The position numbers and the translations under genes are program-made. Of a stretch of DNA of 64,000 nt, positions 53,798-62,746 are shown in pieces. Under the pieces are notes generated by a model. That model searched no databases, was not told where the DNA came from, and saw only the letters and a program-made list of their open reading frames with translations. The DNA lies in the NCBI GenBank assembly GCA_050943335.1, contig JBMNOZ010000012.1, positions 1 to 64,000 on the forward strand. Reading direction: 5' to 3'. Source of the DNA: JBMNOZ01 sp050943335 (GTDB lineage Bacteria > Bacillota > Desulfitobacteriia > Desulfitobacteriales > Syntrophobotulaceae). Numbering within the stretch: position 1 is the first letter of the stretch; every line of letters starts with the position of its first letter.

Positions 53798-54970
53798 ATG
53801 GCTATTTGGAAAAATCACCGAAAAATTTTACATATTGATATGGATGCTTTTTATGCCTCTGTGGAACAGCGGGATAATCCTTCTTTAAAAGGGAAGCCGG
53901 TAATTGTTGGCGGGAGCCCAAAATCAAGAAGTGTTGTTTCTGCTGCTTCCTATGAAGCCCGGAAATTTGGAGTTCATTCCTCAATGCCTATAGGGGAGGC
54001 TAAAAGGCGGTGTCCAAAAGCTGTTTTTTTACCAGTGAATATGGCAAAGTATGAAAGGGTCTCTCAAGAGATTAGGGAAATCTTTTTGACTTACACTCCC
54101 ATTGTAGAACCCCTATCATTAGATGAGGCTTTTCTAGATGTTACTGGCTCCACCACTTTATTTGGTCCTGCACCGAAGATTGCGCACCTTATCAAAGACC
54201 GGATCTTTAAGGAATTGCATCTCACAGCTTCAGTAGGTCTAGCCACCAATAAGTTTTTAGCAAAAATTGCTTCTGATCTTCAAAAACCTGACGGTTTTGT
54301 GGTCGTTCCTCCAGATAAAATACAGGCCTTCCTTGATCCTTTACCTGTAGAAAGAATTTGGGGAGTGGGCAAGGTGACCGCCGCCCAACTTTCTAACCTC
54401 GGAATCAGAACAATTAAAGATCTTCGTTCCCTGGAGGAAAAAACCTTAACTAAAATGTTTGGCGCTTTAGGAAAACAACTTTTTTATTTGGCTCGGGGAA
54501 TTGACCAGCGACCTGTAGAAACTTCTAAACCTGTTAAATCCCTTGGTCGGGAAAAAACTTTTTACACCGATATGGGCGACCTGGAGGCTTTAAAAACTGA
54601 ATTACTGAAGTTGGCCCTTGATGTGGGCTATAGATTGCGTTCTCAAAAATACCTGGCGCAGACAATTACCCTTAAAACCAGGACCAATAATTTTATTACT
54701 AAATCCCATTCCCAGACCTTAAAAATAGCGACTGATTCCGATGATCTAATTTACCGGGAAGCTTGCCATTTACTGACTGAACACCCCTTAAAACAACCTT
54801 TAAGATTGATCGGGATAACCTTAAGCAATTTAGTAAAAAAAGAAGAAGCCATTCAACAACTATCTCTATTTTCAACAGAACAAGAGGGTAGGGAAGAGCT
54901 TATTAGAATAATTGACACACTAAATGAAAAATACGGCTCTAACAGTATTACTAGAGCTCGTTTGCTGTAA
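53798..54970 (+). CDS. dinB: DNA polymerase IV
   Basis: 390 residues. The palm has ILHIDMDAFYASVE and PLSLDEAFLDVTG; VERIWGVGKVTAAQLSNLGI is the HhH. The steric-gate-region SVVSAASYEARKFGV is typical of DinB. QLSLFS near the C-terminus fits a clamp-binding site. No SOS box is visible, in contrast to the 46-kb polymerase. The ATG has no Shine-Dalgarno, so initiation may be leaderless. Confidence 0.95.
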   Translation: MAIWKNHRKILHIDMDAFYASVEQRDNPSLKGKPVIVGGSPKSRSVVSAASYEARKFGVHSSMPIGEAKRRCPKAVFLPVNMAKYERVSQEIREIFLTYTPIVEPLSLDEAFLDVTGSTTLFGPAPKIAHLIKDRIFKELHLTASVGLATNKFLAKIASDLQKPDGFVVVPPDKIQAFLDPLPVERIWGVGKVTAAQLSNLGIRTIKDLRSLEEKTLTKMFGALGKQLFYLARGIDQRPVETSKPVKSLGREKTFYTDMGDLEALKTELLKLALDVGYRLRSQKYLAQTITLKTRTNNFITKSHSQTLKIATDSDDLIYREACHLLTEHPLKQPLRLIGITLSNLVKKEEAIQQLSLFSTEQEGREELIRIIDTLNEKYGSNSITRARLL

Positions 54971-55042
54971 ATATAAGTTAAAACATTCTATAGAAAAAGA
55001 ACAAAAAGGTAAACAAGAAAAATTTTAATTGGAGCGAATACT

Positions 55043-55801
55043 TTGGAAATCTTAAGTGAGTTTTTTAATTTTTCCTCCTACCAATTTTTAATAGTCATAG
55101 TAGCCGCCTTGATAATCGGATTCTCTAAAACAGGAATAGCAGGTCTTACTATTTTGGTTGTCCCTATTATGGCTGATGCCTTTGGCGGTAAAGTATCTAC
55201 AGGGATTATGTTACCCATGCTCATTGTGGGCGATTTAATGGCAGTATGGAGATACCATAAACATGTGAATTGGCAGAATATTAGAAAACTTATGCTTTGG
55301 ACAGTAATCGGGCTGGCTCTAGGATTAATTATCGGCAAATATATTAACGATAGTCAGTTTAAAGCCACTATCGCCATTATAGTAATTATCTGCCTTGTCA
55401 TTTTGATCTATTCTGAAAGAAAAGGAGATCAATTGCAAGTTCCTCAAAAATTATGGTTCTATGCCTCTACTGGGGTGTTAGCCGGTTTTGCCACTATGAT
55501 CGGCAATGCTGCTGGGCCGATTTTCACCATTTACCTTCTAGCTATGAATTTTAAAAAACGTGAATACATGGGTACCAATTCTGTTTTCTTCTGTATTGTC
55601 AACCTGATAAAAGTACCCTTACAAATATTTATCTGGCATAACATTTCCGTGAAAAACCTCTTACTCACCGGTACAATATTACCTTTCATCGCCATAGGAG
55701 CAATCCTAGGTTTCGTAGTAGTGAATAAAATTAACGAGAAGGTTTTCCGGTATGTAATTATTATCCTGACTACAGTAGCTTCTTTAAAGCTTCTATTCTG
55801 A
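55043..55801 (+). CDS. TauE/SafE family sulfite/anion exporter-like permease
   Basis: 252 residues from a TTG after TTGGAG. About eight hydrophobic helices in two related halves carry GFSKTGIAGLTILVVPIMA and GFATMIGNAAGPIFTIYLLA, the repeated family signature. Family members move sulfite, sulfonates or other small anions. The substrate cannot be read from the sequence. It stands alone. Confidence 0.92.
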   Translation: MEILSEFFNFSSYQFLIVIVAALIIGFSKTGIAGLTILVVPIMADAFGGKVSTGIMLPMLIVGDLMAVWRYHKHVNWQNIRKLMLWTVIGLALGLIIGKYINDSQFKATIAIIVIICLVILIYSERKGDQLQVPQKLWFYASTGVLAGFATMIGNAAGPIFTIYLLAMNFKKREYMGTNSVFFCIVNLIKVPLQIFIWHNISVKNLLLTGTILPFIAIGAILGFVVVNKINEKVFRYVIIILTTVASLKLLF

Positions 55802-56096
55802 TTTACAAGGATAAACTTATTAGGTGTAGAATGATATTTATAACATAATTGCCCCTTAAAAAAACACCTCAATAATCGACCTTTATTTTCATTTCATTCT
55901 CTGTGTATTTAATAGTGTTACTCTATATCCAATACTTAAATAATGCTAATAAGTTACATAATTAGCCAAAAATTATACTAGGGTAGCTTTTTTTGTTCTT
56001 ATTGCTAGCAAAGAGCTCCTAAATCTTTCGTTCTTACTGAATTAGATGGGGTTCATGTGTTCGTAAAATTATGACTTTTTCGAGGAGGAATACAAA
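55802..56096. other. Intergenic stretch between TauE and the sirtuin gene
   Basis: About 295 AT-rich bases. I see no open frame with a ribosome site other than the GAGGAGG serving the next gene, and no clear hairpin with a T-run. Confidence 0.5.
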
Positions 56097-56843
56097 GTGA
56101 CAATGTTTTATAGTGGGAAAGATCTACAAAGCGGTATAGAAACTTTGGCTTCCTGGCTTAAAGAATCAAGAAGTACAGTAATATTATCCGGAGCGGGAAT
56201 GGATACCCAAAGTAATATTCCTGATTTTCGCAGTCAAAGCGGCTGGTGGAAAAACATCGATCCCAGTAAAGTGGCCAGTGTTACCGCTTTGCAAAAAAAC
56301 TACCCGCTTTTTCGAGAATTCTACATCCAGCGTCTTAAGATGCTGGAGAATGTGAAACCCCATCCCGGGCATTATGTTCTAGCTGAGTTAGAGCAAAAAA
56401 ATCTTTTAAAAAGCATTGCTACTCAGAATGTCTCCGGACTACACCGTCAAGCGGGGAGCAAAAATGTTTATGAACTTCATGGAAATATTACAACAATAAG
56501 GTGTAATCATTGTGAAAGCAGCGCTGAGTTAGAGGATTTTCTAGCCGGGGAAAGCTGTAAAATTTGTGGCCATGATTTACTTCGGCCGAACGTAGTTTTA
56601 TTCGGAGAATTTCTCCCCCAAGAAGCCTGGAACGCTGCAGAGCAAGATATTCGACAGAGCGAACTTTTAATCGTTATCGGCACCAGCTTAAATGTTGCGC
56701 CCGTTAATCAATTTCCCAAAATTGCAGCAGGGAGAGTTGTCTTACTGAATAATGAAGATGTAGACCCGACATATAAATTCGATCTTAAAATAATTGGCCG
56801 GGCTAAAGAGGTTTTGGAAGAACTAAAATCCTGTTTAGATTAG
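56097..56843 (+). CDS. Sir2 family protein (divergent sirtuin)
   Basis: 248 residues from a GTG after GAGGAGGAA. The Rossmann motif reads GAGMDTQSNIPDFRS; the family norm is GAG(I/M)S-x-ESGIPDFR, so Ser becomes Asp and Gly becomes Asn. The usual QNxDGLH reads QNVSGLH (Ser113 for Asp). The catalytic histidine (ELHGN, H128) and the zinc cysteines (C136, C139, C154, C157) are intact, as is GTSLNVAPVNQFP. It probably binds NAD+, but activity may differ from a standard protein deacylase. No operon partners. Confidence 0.9.
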   Translation: MTMFYSGKDLQSGIETLASWLKESRSTVILSGAGMDTQSNIPDFRSQSGWWKNIDPSKVASVTALQKNYPLFREFYIQRLKMLENVKPHPGHYVLAELEQKNLLKSIATQNVSGLHRQAGSKNVYELHGNITTIRCNHCESSAELEDFLAGESCKICGHDLLRPNVVLFGEFLPQEAWNAAEQDIRQSELLIVIGTSLNVAPVNQFPKIAAGRVVLLNNEDVDPTYKFDLKIIGRAKEVLEELKSCLD

Positions 56844-57527
56844 TGTTATAGGGACTTGAAGTTTTGGCTCTCTAAGACCATAGGATAAGAGGTTAGCAAA
56901 AGTAAAAAGGTATCTATTATAAAATTGTGAAATTTAGTGCAAATAAAATAAAAGGAGATAGTGCATACATATTAGAAGAAATTAAATTTATCCAATTATA
57001 AAACCTAATCAATCATAGTTTACTGAGCAAAGAATTATGATAGTTTAATAAGAAGATTTGGTATTTTGGAGCAAATTTTGGAAATCTCCACAATAGCTCT
57101 TCATCAGCTCAATCGTAAATTTCCAAGGGCAAAAATATACTAAGACAATAATTCTAAGGCCTTAGAAGCCAAATATGAGGCCGTTATTTTAGGCCATAAC
57201 AAGCAGCTAGAAGAGAAATCAACATAGGGACAGAGTGCAAATCAAAATAGCCAAAGAAAAAACCACAAAAGAAAGAAAGTTAGATTAAAATGAACATAAA
57301 TCCGGTCAGAAAAAATCATATAAACATAAAAATAAAGAGTAAAGTAAATTCAAGAAGTTTTCATTATAAGTAATAAAACTTATGTATGTCCAGGAACTTA
57401 ATAGGTCTTTCATGGAACTTTTTCAAATCAAATATTGATAATATCCTTTACATAATATTTATTATGGGACCCAAATGGTTTTATTAAAGACCCTGATTCC
57501 AAGACCTTTAACTAACATAACATCTTT
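56844..57527. other. 680-base AT-rich stretch with a decayed reading frame
   Basis: No intact gene. From 57054 to 57293 one plus-strand frame reads like former coding sequence: FGILEQILEIST, then HQLNRKFPRAKIY and, after a stop, KALEAKYEAVILGHNKQLEE, then a Lys/Asn-rich run. Three in-frame stops interrupt it. It may be a remnant of a coiled-coil or transposase-like gene; I cannot name it. The rest shows nothing recognisable. Confidence 0.35.
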
Positions 57528-57851
57528 TTAAAAGTAAATCGATCGATAGTCACAGCCTATATAGACTTCCTTCCCTCCCGGCAAGGTAGTAATATATTCA
57601 GAGCTATCAACTATCCAATCCTCGACCATAGGACTTAAAGTTTCAATAATGGATTCCAGGCCGTTTTCTTGATCCACTACTTCCGTGGTAACAAAACCGT
57701 AAAGCGATGAGTTTTCTTCGTGAATCTCAAATGGTATTAGTTCACTAGCCGGTGGCAAGAGCTCAAGAATTCTATAAATGATATCCTTTGTTAAGCCATC
57801 CTCCAAAGGTATCACCCAAGCTGCAACATGATAATAAGTATCCAATTTCAT
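57528..57851 (-). CDS. Hypothetical protein
   Basis: 107 residues, ATG after AAGGGG with short spacing. Acidic and soluble, with alternating beta/helix character (YYHVAAWVIPLEDGL, LYGFVTTEVV, GGKEVYIGCDYRS). No signal peptide, membrane segment or motif I recognise. It is 51 bases downstream of the DUF445 gene and may be co-transcribed. Function unknown. Confidence 0.6.
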   Translation of the reverse strand: MKLDTYYHVAAWVIPLEDGLTKDIIYRILELLPPASELIPFEIHEENSSLYGFVTTEVVDQENGLESIIETLSPMVEDWIVDSSEYITTLPGGKEVYIGCDYRSIYF

Positions 57852-57902
57852 AACCCCTTATATTTTGATATTAAGATCCTCAAATACTTGTCCCTTGTGA
57901 AT

Positions 57903-58796
57903 TTAAATAAAAATATTAATTGTTCCGATTATGAGGCCGATTAATGCTCCAAGATTAACAACTGCTTTTAACTCTTTTCTCATCACTGAAAGAACCAGTT
58001 GTTCTATTTCCAAGACATCCATGGCCTTTACTTTTCCTTCCACTACCCCGGGGATATCAAACTGCTTAATGAATTCCGCAACTTTGGTCCTAATAAATTC
58101 CGAATAAATTCGATCCGCTATTTCTAACACTCTTTGTTCCTCTAATCCTACTTCATTTAAAAATTGAGGAATTGCCTGATCCTCCAATTTTCCTAACTCA
58201 GCACTGACCAAGGATCTTATAATAGCCAACCCGTTTTCTTTGATGTAAGTTTCTATTTTATTCCCAATCGGAGTAGTTAAAGAAGTGATCAATTTATCAT
58301 TAACCATAAAGGCCAGCATGGTCCCCTCGGTTTTTTCTTTAATAGCTCGTTTACTTTCCCGAATAATTATATCCCCAAGATCCAGCTCTAAAATCCCAAA
58401 ATAAATCTTTTGAGTAAGCAAGGCTTCCACCTTCGCCCTACCCCGAAGATAATCCTCTTCTTGGATATAAGCTGTAGCTAACTTTTTAAATGTAAGAGGA
58501 TCTTCTGAGGAATAAAAGGTAGTTATCTTCTGTAAAATTTTTTCTTTCACTTCTAAGGTCAAAAAAAATTGTTCCAGATCCTCGCCAGTAAGCAAGTTGT
58601 TGCCAACGGCGTTTCCCAAAGCTTTGGCTAAGCTATCTTTTCTTTTAGGAAAAATACCCGGTGTAAATGGCAATCTAAACTTGCCAATTTTCACCGGTCT
58701 TAAAGGACGAAAAAGCATCTTGACGGCTATAAAATTTGTTACATAACCAATTAAAGAGCCAATAACAGGCCCTGCTAAAATACTAATTGCACCCAC
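57903..58796 (-). CDS. DUF445 family membrane protein (YheB-like)
   Basis: 297 residues from a GTG after AAGGGGAT. The N-terminal GPVIGSLIGYVTNFIAVKML, then FRPLRPVKIG and PFTPGIFPKRKDSLA, are the DUF445 signature. A second hydrophobic segment (GALIGLIIGTINIFI) closes the chain. Between them lies a long amphipathic helical region. The family is linked to membranes of spore-formers; its function is unestablished. Confidence 0.9.
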   Translation of the reverse strand: MGAISILAGPVIGSLIGYVTNFIAVKMLFRPLRPVKIGKFRLPFTPGIFPKRKDSLAKALGNAVGNNLLTGEDLEQFFLTLEVKEKILQKITTFYSSEDPLTFKKLATAYIQEEDYLRGRAKVEALLTQKIYFGILELDLGDIIIRESKRAIKEKTEGTMLAFMVNDKLITSLTTPIGNKIETYIKENGLAIIRSLVSAELGKLEDQAIPQFLNEVGLEEQRVLEIADRIYSEFIRTKVAEFIKQFDIPGVVEGKVKAMDVLEIEQLVLSVMRKELKAVVNLGALIGLIIGTINIFI

Positions 58797-58946
58797 TATA
58801 TATCCCCTTCTGCTGTGAATATTTTTTGAATTATTTTTAATATTAATTGAGTTTATTTTATTATATTCGCCAAATTTCTACAAGTCGGCTAGAATTTATG
58901 ATCATTATCTCATAATACCTCTAAGGTGCTTTTAATTTGTCCCTAA

Positions 58947-59363
58947 CTACTCCCCTATAATCTTAACCAATACCCTTTTCCTCCGACCGCCGTCAAATTC
59001 TCCGTAAAAAATCTGTTCCCAAGGACCAAAATCCAATTTCCCTTTAGTAATAGCAACTACCACTTCCCTGCCCATCACAGTCCTTTTCAAATGGGCATCG
59101 GCGTTATCCTCGTAAGTGTTATGATGGTAACGGTTATAAGGCTTCTCAGGTGCCAGTCCTTCTAGCCAGGTCTCAAAGTCCTGATGGAGCCCGCTCTCAT
59201 CGTCATTAATAAAAACACTGGCTGTAATATGCATAGCATTGCAAAGCAGAAGCCCTTCCTGAATACCACTTTCCTTTAAACATTTTTCTATCAGGGGGGT
59301 AATATTAATTAATTCCCGCCGCTTTTTAGTTTCAAACCACAGTTCTTGACGGTAGTGTTTCAT
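58947..59363 (-). CDS. YjbQ family protein (secondary thiamine-phosphate synthase type), copy 2
   Basis: 138 residues, ATG after AGGAGG. HITASVFINDDESGLHQDFE, NADAHLKRTVMGREVVV, GKLDFGPWEQIFYGEFDGG are the YjbQ/UPF0047 motifs. Family members have shown weak thiamine phosphate synthase activity; the physiological role is unclear. It is 29 bases downstream of the DUF1848 gene, whose other neighbour is also a YjbQ. Confidence 0.92.
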   Translation of the reverse strand: MKHYRQELWFETKKRRELINITPLIEKCLKESGIQEGLLLCNAMHITASVFINDDESGLHQDFETWLEGLAPEKPYNRYHHNTYEDNADAHLKRTVMGREVVVAITKGKLDFGPWEQIFYGEFDGGRRKRVLVKIIGE

Positions 59364-59392
59364 GGAATTCCTCCTAAATAATGAAACAAAAT

Positions 59393-60337
59393 TTATTTAA
59401 ACTCTAGTATTTGTTGTTTGGAAATAGAAATATAAGAGACCATTTTCCGGTCAGTAATTCTATCCTCCGGTTCGAGATTTCCGATAAGCATGGGCGACTC
59501 AGGATTATGCCTTGTTAGATTATTTTCAACTGCAGGATCGCTGTAATTGGCATAGCAGTAAAGGCATCCATGTGAACATGTATTGTAGGCTCCAATATCA
59601 ATACTAGTCGCACAACCGCATTCATCCCTTTGATTCCTGTCCTTTTCAATGGTCAGCTTCCGACCACTTAGCCTGGAGATTAAGCGCTGATCAATACATT
59701 GGGCGGGCTCAATACCAACTGCCGATAAATCAACAGTTTCGGAACAACTCTCAATTATAAAACCATAATTTAAAGCAATATTTGCCAGCATAGCCCCGAT
59801 TTCAAGTTTCTGCTCAGCAGTAGGAAGATTGATTTTAAGACCTTTCATATTCCGTTTTGTTTTTTCATACAAACTTAGAAAACTTATAACACACCGTTCT
59901 GTGTATCCCTGAAGTTTTCTAGCTAAGGTTTCAAAATTTTGAATATGGTAGGCCATGTCCATCTCGTTAGTTAAAATTACAGGGTCATACCTCCAAACCG
60001 TTCTCTCTTTACCTATCAGGTAAGAGAGCTGTTTAAAATTGGCGATTAATTCATCCATAGGAGGCAAATATCTCTCTATTTGCCTGTTGTAGGGAGTCAA
60101 AGTGATCTGAAAATAATAATTATAGTCAGCCAGCAAATCAAGTTTATTTAACATCTGACCCGGATTTTTAGTCCAAAAAACAATGCAATCCACTACTTCG
60201 GGGTTAATGGTAACTCGACTTACTTGGCGATAATTCATCGGGTTTCTTACCAGAACAAATCCCTCTATAAGCCTCTTAAAAAACCACTCGGAATAGAAGG
60301 CGGGGATATCTGTTCTTCTGCTTACGCTCAGAATCAT
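59393..60337 (-). CDS. DUF1848 family protein with CxxxCxxC cluster motif
   Basis: The frame extends to 60400, but the natural start is the ATG at 60337: MILSVSRRTDIPAFY (314 residues). It overlaps the upstream yjbQ stop as ATGA. SRRTDIPAFYSEWFF, VFWTKNPGQML, YYFQITLTPYN and WRYDPVILT are conserved-looking. The C-terminal GAYNTCSHGCLYCYANYSD has CxxxCxxC, preceded by ECGC, suggesting an Fe-S, radical-SAM-like protein. The reaction is unknown. Coupled translation ties it to YjbQ. Confidence 0.88.
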   Translation of the reverse strand: MILSVSRRTDIPAFYSEWFFKRLIEGFVLVRNPMNYRQVSRVTINPEVVDCIVFWTKNPGQMLNKLDLLADYNYYFQITLTPYNRQIERYLPPMDELIANFKQLSYLIGKERTVWRYDPVILTNEMDMAYHIQNFETLARKLQGYTERCVISFLSLYEKTKRNMKGLKINLPTAEQKLEIGAMLANIALNYGFIIESCSETVDLSAVGIEPAQCIDQRLISRLSGRKLTIEKDRNQRDECGCATSIDIGAYNTCSHGCLYCYANYSDPAVENNLTRHNPESPMLIGNLEPEDRITDRKMVSYISISKQQILEFK

Positions 60338-60726
60338 ATTTTTATATAACAGGTCCGATTTCTTGGACCATCGAACTCGCAAAAATAAATTCCCTGCCAT
60401 CGCCCTAAAAGCAGCTCTCCCTTTTGGATAAACACTGTCTGAGAAGTCCCAATAGTAGAGGCCTTTAAATGAGCAGCGGAATTACCCTCTAAGTGAAGGT
60501 CCCCTTCCCTTTTCCAGGGAAACAGTTCTGCAAGTCTGCCTAAAAAGTCTGCTTGCACATCGGGATCTGCATTTTCGTTAATTACAATCCCTGCTGTGGT
60601 GTGGGGAGAAAAAATTACAGCGATTCCTTCCTGAATATTTTCACGAACAAGTAGTTCGCGTACTTGGGCGGTAATATCAATCATTTCTTCATGATTTTTA
60701 CTTTGGAGAGAAATTTCATAAATCAT
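60334..60726 (-). CDS. YjbQ family protein, copy 1
   Basis: 130 residues. FSPHTTAGIVINENADPDVQ, NSAAHLKASTIGTSQTVF, GELLLGRWQGIYFCEFDGPR give the full YjbQ/UPF0047 pattern. It is more typical of the family than copy 2. It leads the YjbQ-DUF1848-YjbQ trio on the minus strand and is translationally coupled to DUF1848. Confidence 0.92.
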   Translation of the reverse strand: MIYEISLQSKNHEEMIDITAQVRELLVRENIQEGIAVIFSPHTTAGIVINENADPDVQADFLGRLAELFPWKREGDLHLEGNSAAHLKASTIGTSQTVFIQKGELLLGRWQGIYFCEFDGPRNRTCYIKI

Positions 60727-60811
60727 TTCAACCTCACTTCCCTTAGTTAAGATTTGAGCCGTAACAAAGTACCGTAAACAAAAACAAAGCTCATAAGCCC
60801 TCCGGAATGTT

Positions 60812-61366
60812 TTAGGCTTTACTTCTGATCTCTAATGTTTCCTCAAGCTCCCTCTCAGAAACATTAGGTTTCGGAACTTGGACGGCTTTACCCTTCTCCC
60901 CTTTTGTGTACACCACGTAAGTATCACCGAAAATATCAGTTAAACCCTGCTTGCGGGGGTGAAAAGCGACGACCAAATAGCCAAGATAGGATCCCAAAAA
61001 CTGAGCAATAGTTCTTCCTACCACTTCTCTAAGAATCACAGAAGTCCATTTAAGTTGGCCGCCGTCAATACTTATCACTTTAATTCCCATAATCATTTTT
61101 CCCAGGGTCTGTCCTAAGTACTTGGTCATTAACACAAAATATAAAGAGCCTAAGACACCCGGAAATAAAGAGTTATGCAAAATAAAGGATTTAACCGCTG
61201 TAGTTTCAAGCCCTGCAGGCCATATTATATGGAATAATATTCTACTGCTCATCCCAATAACCAATAGATCAAAAAGAAAAGCCAAGAACCGGGTCCAAAA
61301 ACCTGCCGCTCTTAAGGAAAGGACCTCAGTTGCGGGAGAATATCTACTCTCTATCGTCATCTCCAC
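60812..61366 (-). CDS. RDD family membrane protein
   Basis: 184 residues from a GTG seven bases after AAGGAAGGTG (ATG 61360 is an alternative). AAGFWTRFLAFLFDLLVIG is the RDD-type first helix (R..A...D). A further helix (about 50-66), GQTLGKMIMGIKVI and a third hydrophobic segment near 120-135 follow. Role unknown; it sits 16 bases downstream of sppA and is probably in its operon. Confidence 0.88.
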   Translation of the reverse strand: MEMTIESRYSPATEVLSLRAAGFWTRFLAFLFDLLVIGMSSRILFHIIWPAGLETTAVKSFILHNSLFPGVLGSLYFVLMTKYLGQTLGKMIMGIKVISIDGGQLKWTSVILREVVGRTIAQFLGSYLGYLVVAFHPRKQGLTDIFGDTYVVYTKGEKGKAVQVPKPNVSERELEETLEIRSKA

Positions 61367-61382
61367 TCAAATTCACCTTCCT

Positions 61383-62372
61383 TTAGCGATACAAGTACAT
61401 TGCTGTTGGTACTGTGCTCTTCTGTAATTCTTCCTTGACTCGGGAAACATCCAAAGGAGTGAGCATAGAGAAAAAACGTTTTAAATCAAAACCTCGATAT
61501 TTATATTCAATAACATTAGGAAATGCTTCCTGGATCATCTCTCCGGCGGTAGCAATTGCCTTGTCCAAATCACCCAGTTCATCCACTAACCCCAAGGATT
61601 TCGCTTGGGTTGCAGTATAGATTCTGCCGTCAGCAATCTCTATCACTTTTTCCCGTTCCATATTTCTGCCTTCAGCAACAACATCGACAAAATAGCCGTA
61701 GTACTCATCGATCATGCCTTGTAGAATCTGCCGCTCTTCCTTGGTCATATCTCGCATGGGACTCATAATATCCTTATTTTTCCCGCTTTTAATCACAACT
61801 TCTTCAATACCTATTTTATCCGCAAGTTCACTGAGATTGTAAGTTGCCATAATAACGCCAATGGACCCGGTCATAGTGTAACGGTTGGCAACGATTTTAT
61901 CCGCTGGAACAGAAATATAATACCCTCCTGAGGCGGCCATATTCTCCATATAAACTACCAAGGGTTTAGAATACTTTTCCTTAAGTTTCGTTATTTTTTG
62001 ATAAATCTCATCGCTTTCATAAACACCGCCTCCCGGTGAATTCACGGCCAAAACAATAGCCTTAATTTCCGGATTTTCAAAAGCATCTTCAAGTTGCTTT
62101 AAGAAACTGCGGTGATTATAGCTTTCTGTACTGACTGGAATTAAATCCCCTGTATCCTGAATTACGCCCTTGACTCTTAAAATCGCTATAGTCTGACCGA
62201 GTCCGACCCTGTAGTTTTCTGTTGTAAATGAGGGCTGATTAGCCAATGGGTTTAAGGCTTTCGCCCAGCTTGAATCCGCTGTTGTCTTTTCACCAGCTAA
62301 CACATCGGTGACAATATATACTATTAGTAAAACACCAGTAATAGCCAAGGCGAGCCAACGCTTTTTATTCAT
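61383..62372 (-). CDS. sppA: Signal peptide peptidase SppA (short form)
   Basis: The frame opens at 62393. CCTCC on the plus strand (62377-62381) gives the Shine-Dalgarno for the ATG at 62372 (329 residues). A membrane anchor lies at about 6-24. The S49 protease domain has NSPGGGVYESD, the nucleophile Ser148 in NMAASGGYYIS, and the general-base lysine in SGKNKDIMSP. It degrades cleaved signal peptides and membrane proteins at the membrane face. Confidence 0.93.
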   Translation of the reverse strand: MNKKRWLALAITGVLLIVYIVTDVLAGEKTTADSSWAKALNPLANQPSFTTENYRVGLGQTIAILRVKGVIQDTGDLIPVSTESYNHRSFLKQLEDAFENPEIKAIVLAVNSPGGGVYESDEIYQKITKLKEKYSKPLVVYMENMAASGGYYISVPADKIVANRYTMTGSIGVIMATYNLSELADKIGIEEVVIKSGKNKDIMSPMRDMTKEERQILQGMIDEYYGYFVDVVAEGRNMEREKVIEIADGRIYTATQAKSLGLVDELGDLDKAIATAGEMIQEAFPNVIEYKYRGFDLKRFFSMLTPLDVSRVKEELQKSTVPTAMYLYR

Positions 62373-62393
62373 AATTCCTCCTAAATTTTTCAT

Positions 62394-62746
62394 ATTCTTC
62401 TTGCTCTATATTACCATACATTCGTCCCTTTGCCAGAGAGATAATGCGCAAAAAAGATAAGTTTGGATCTTTTTTTAACCCGGTAATAGACTATTCAACA
62501 TTTTTAACAAACGATTGCGCCAAAGCTCCCCGTTTCCAAAATATTATTTCACCCTTCTATAACAATGCCCAGGTCTACCCTTTTCAATCCTTTAAACTGC
62601 TCATTAATTATTCCTCCTAAAAAACAATCAAAAGTCTAAAATCATTTAAAATAAAAATGGAAAGTGAACACATAGTTTAAAAGCGACTGCTTAAAAAAGA
62701 AAGACAGACGAGAGTTTTTTCCCGTCTGTCTAATACTTTTTCCCTC
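62394..62746. other. Intergenic region between sppA and the LCP gene
   Basis: 350 bases. On the minus strand a strong AGGAGG (plus 62613-62618) is eight bases before an ATG (62604) that opens only a six-codon frame ending at 62584. I see no longer gene. The sppA promoter must lie near 62400-62440 (a TAATAT is seen on the minus strand). The left end is otherwise AT-rich and featureless. Confidence 0.45.
62702..62731 (-). terminator. Terminator after the LCP gene
   Basis: AGACAGACG (62702-62710) pairs with CGTCTGTCT (62723-62731). On the minus strand the stem is followed by a T-rich run, so it ends the LCP transcript. Confidence 0.85.

Noticed and set aside
56097..56843. Sirtuin as part of an anti-phage defence system
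   Set aside because: No helicase, Argonaute, HerA, SLOG or other defence partner is adjacent, and the protein is a single Sir2 domain with a zinc ribbon.
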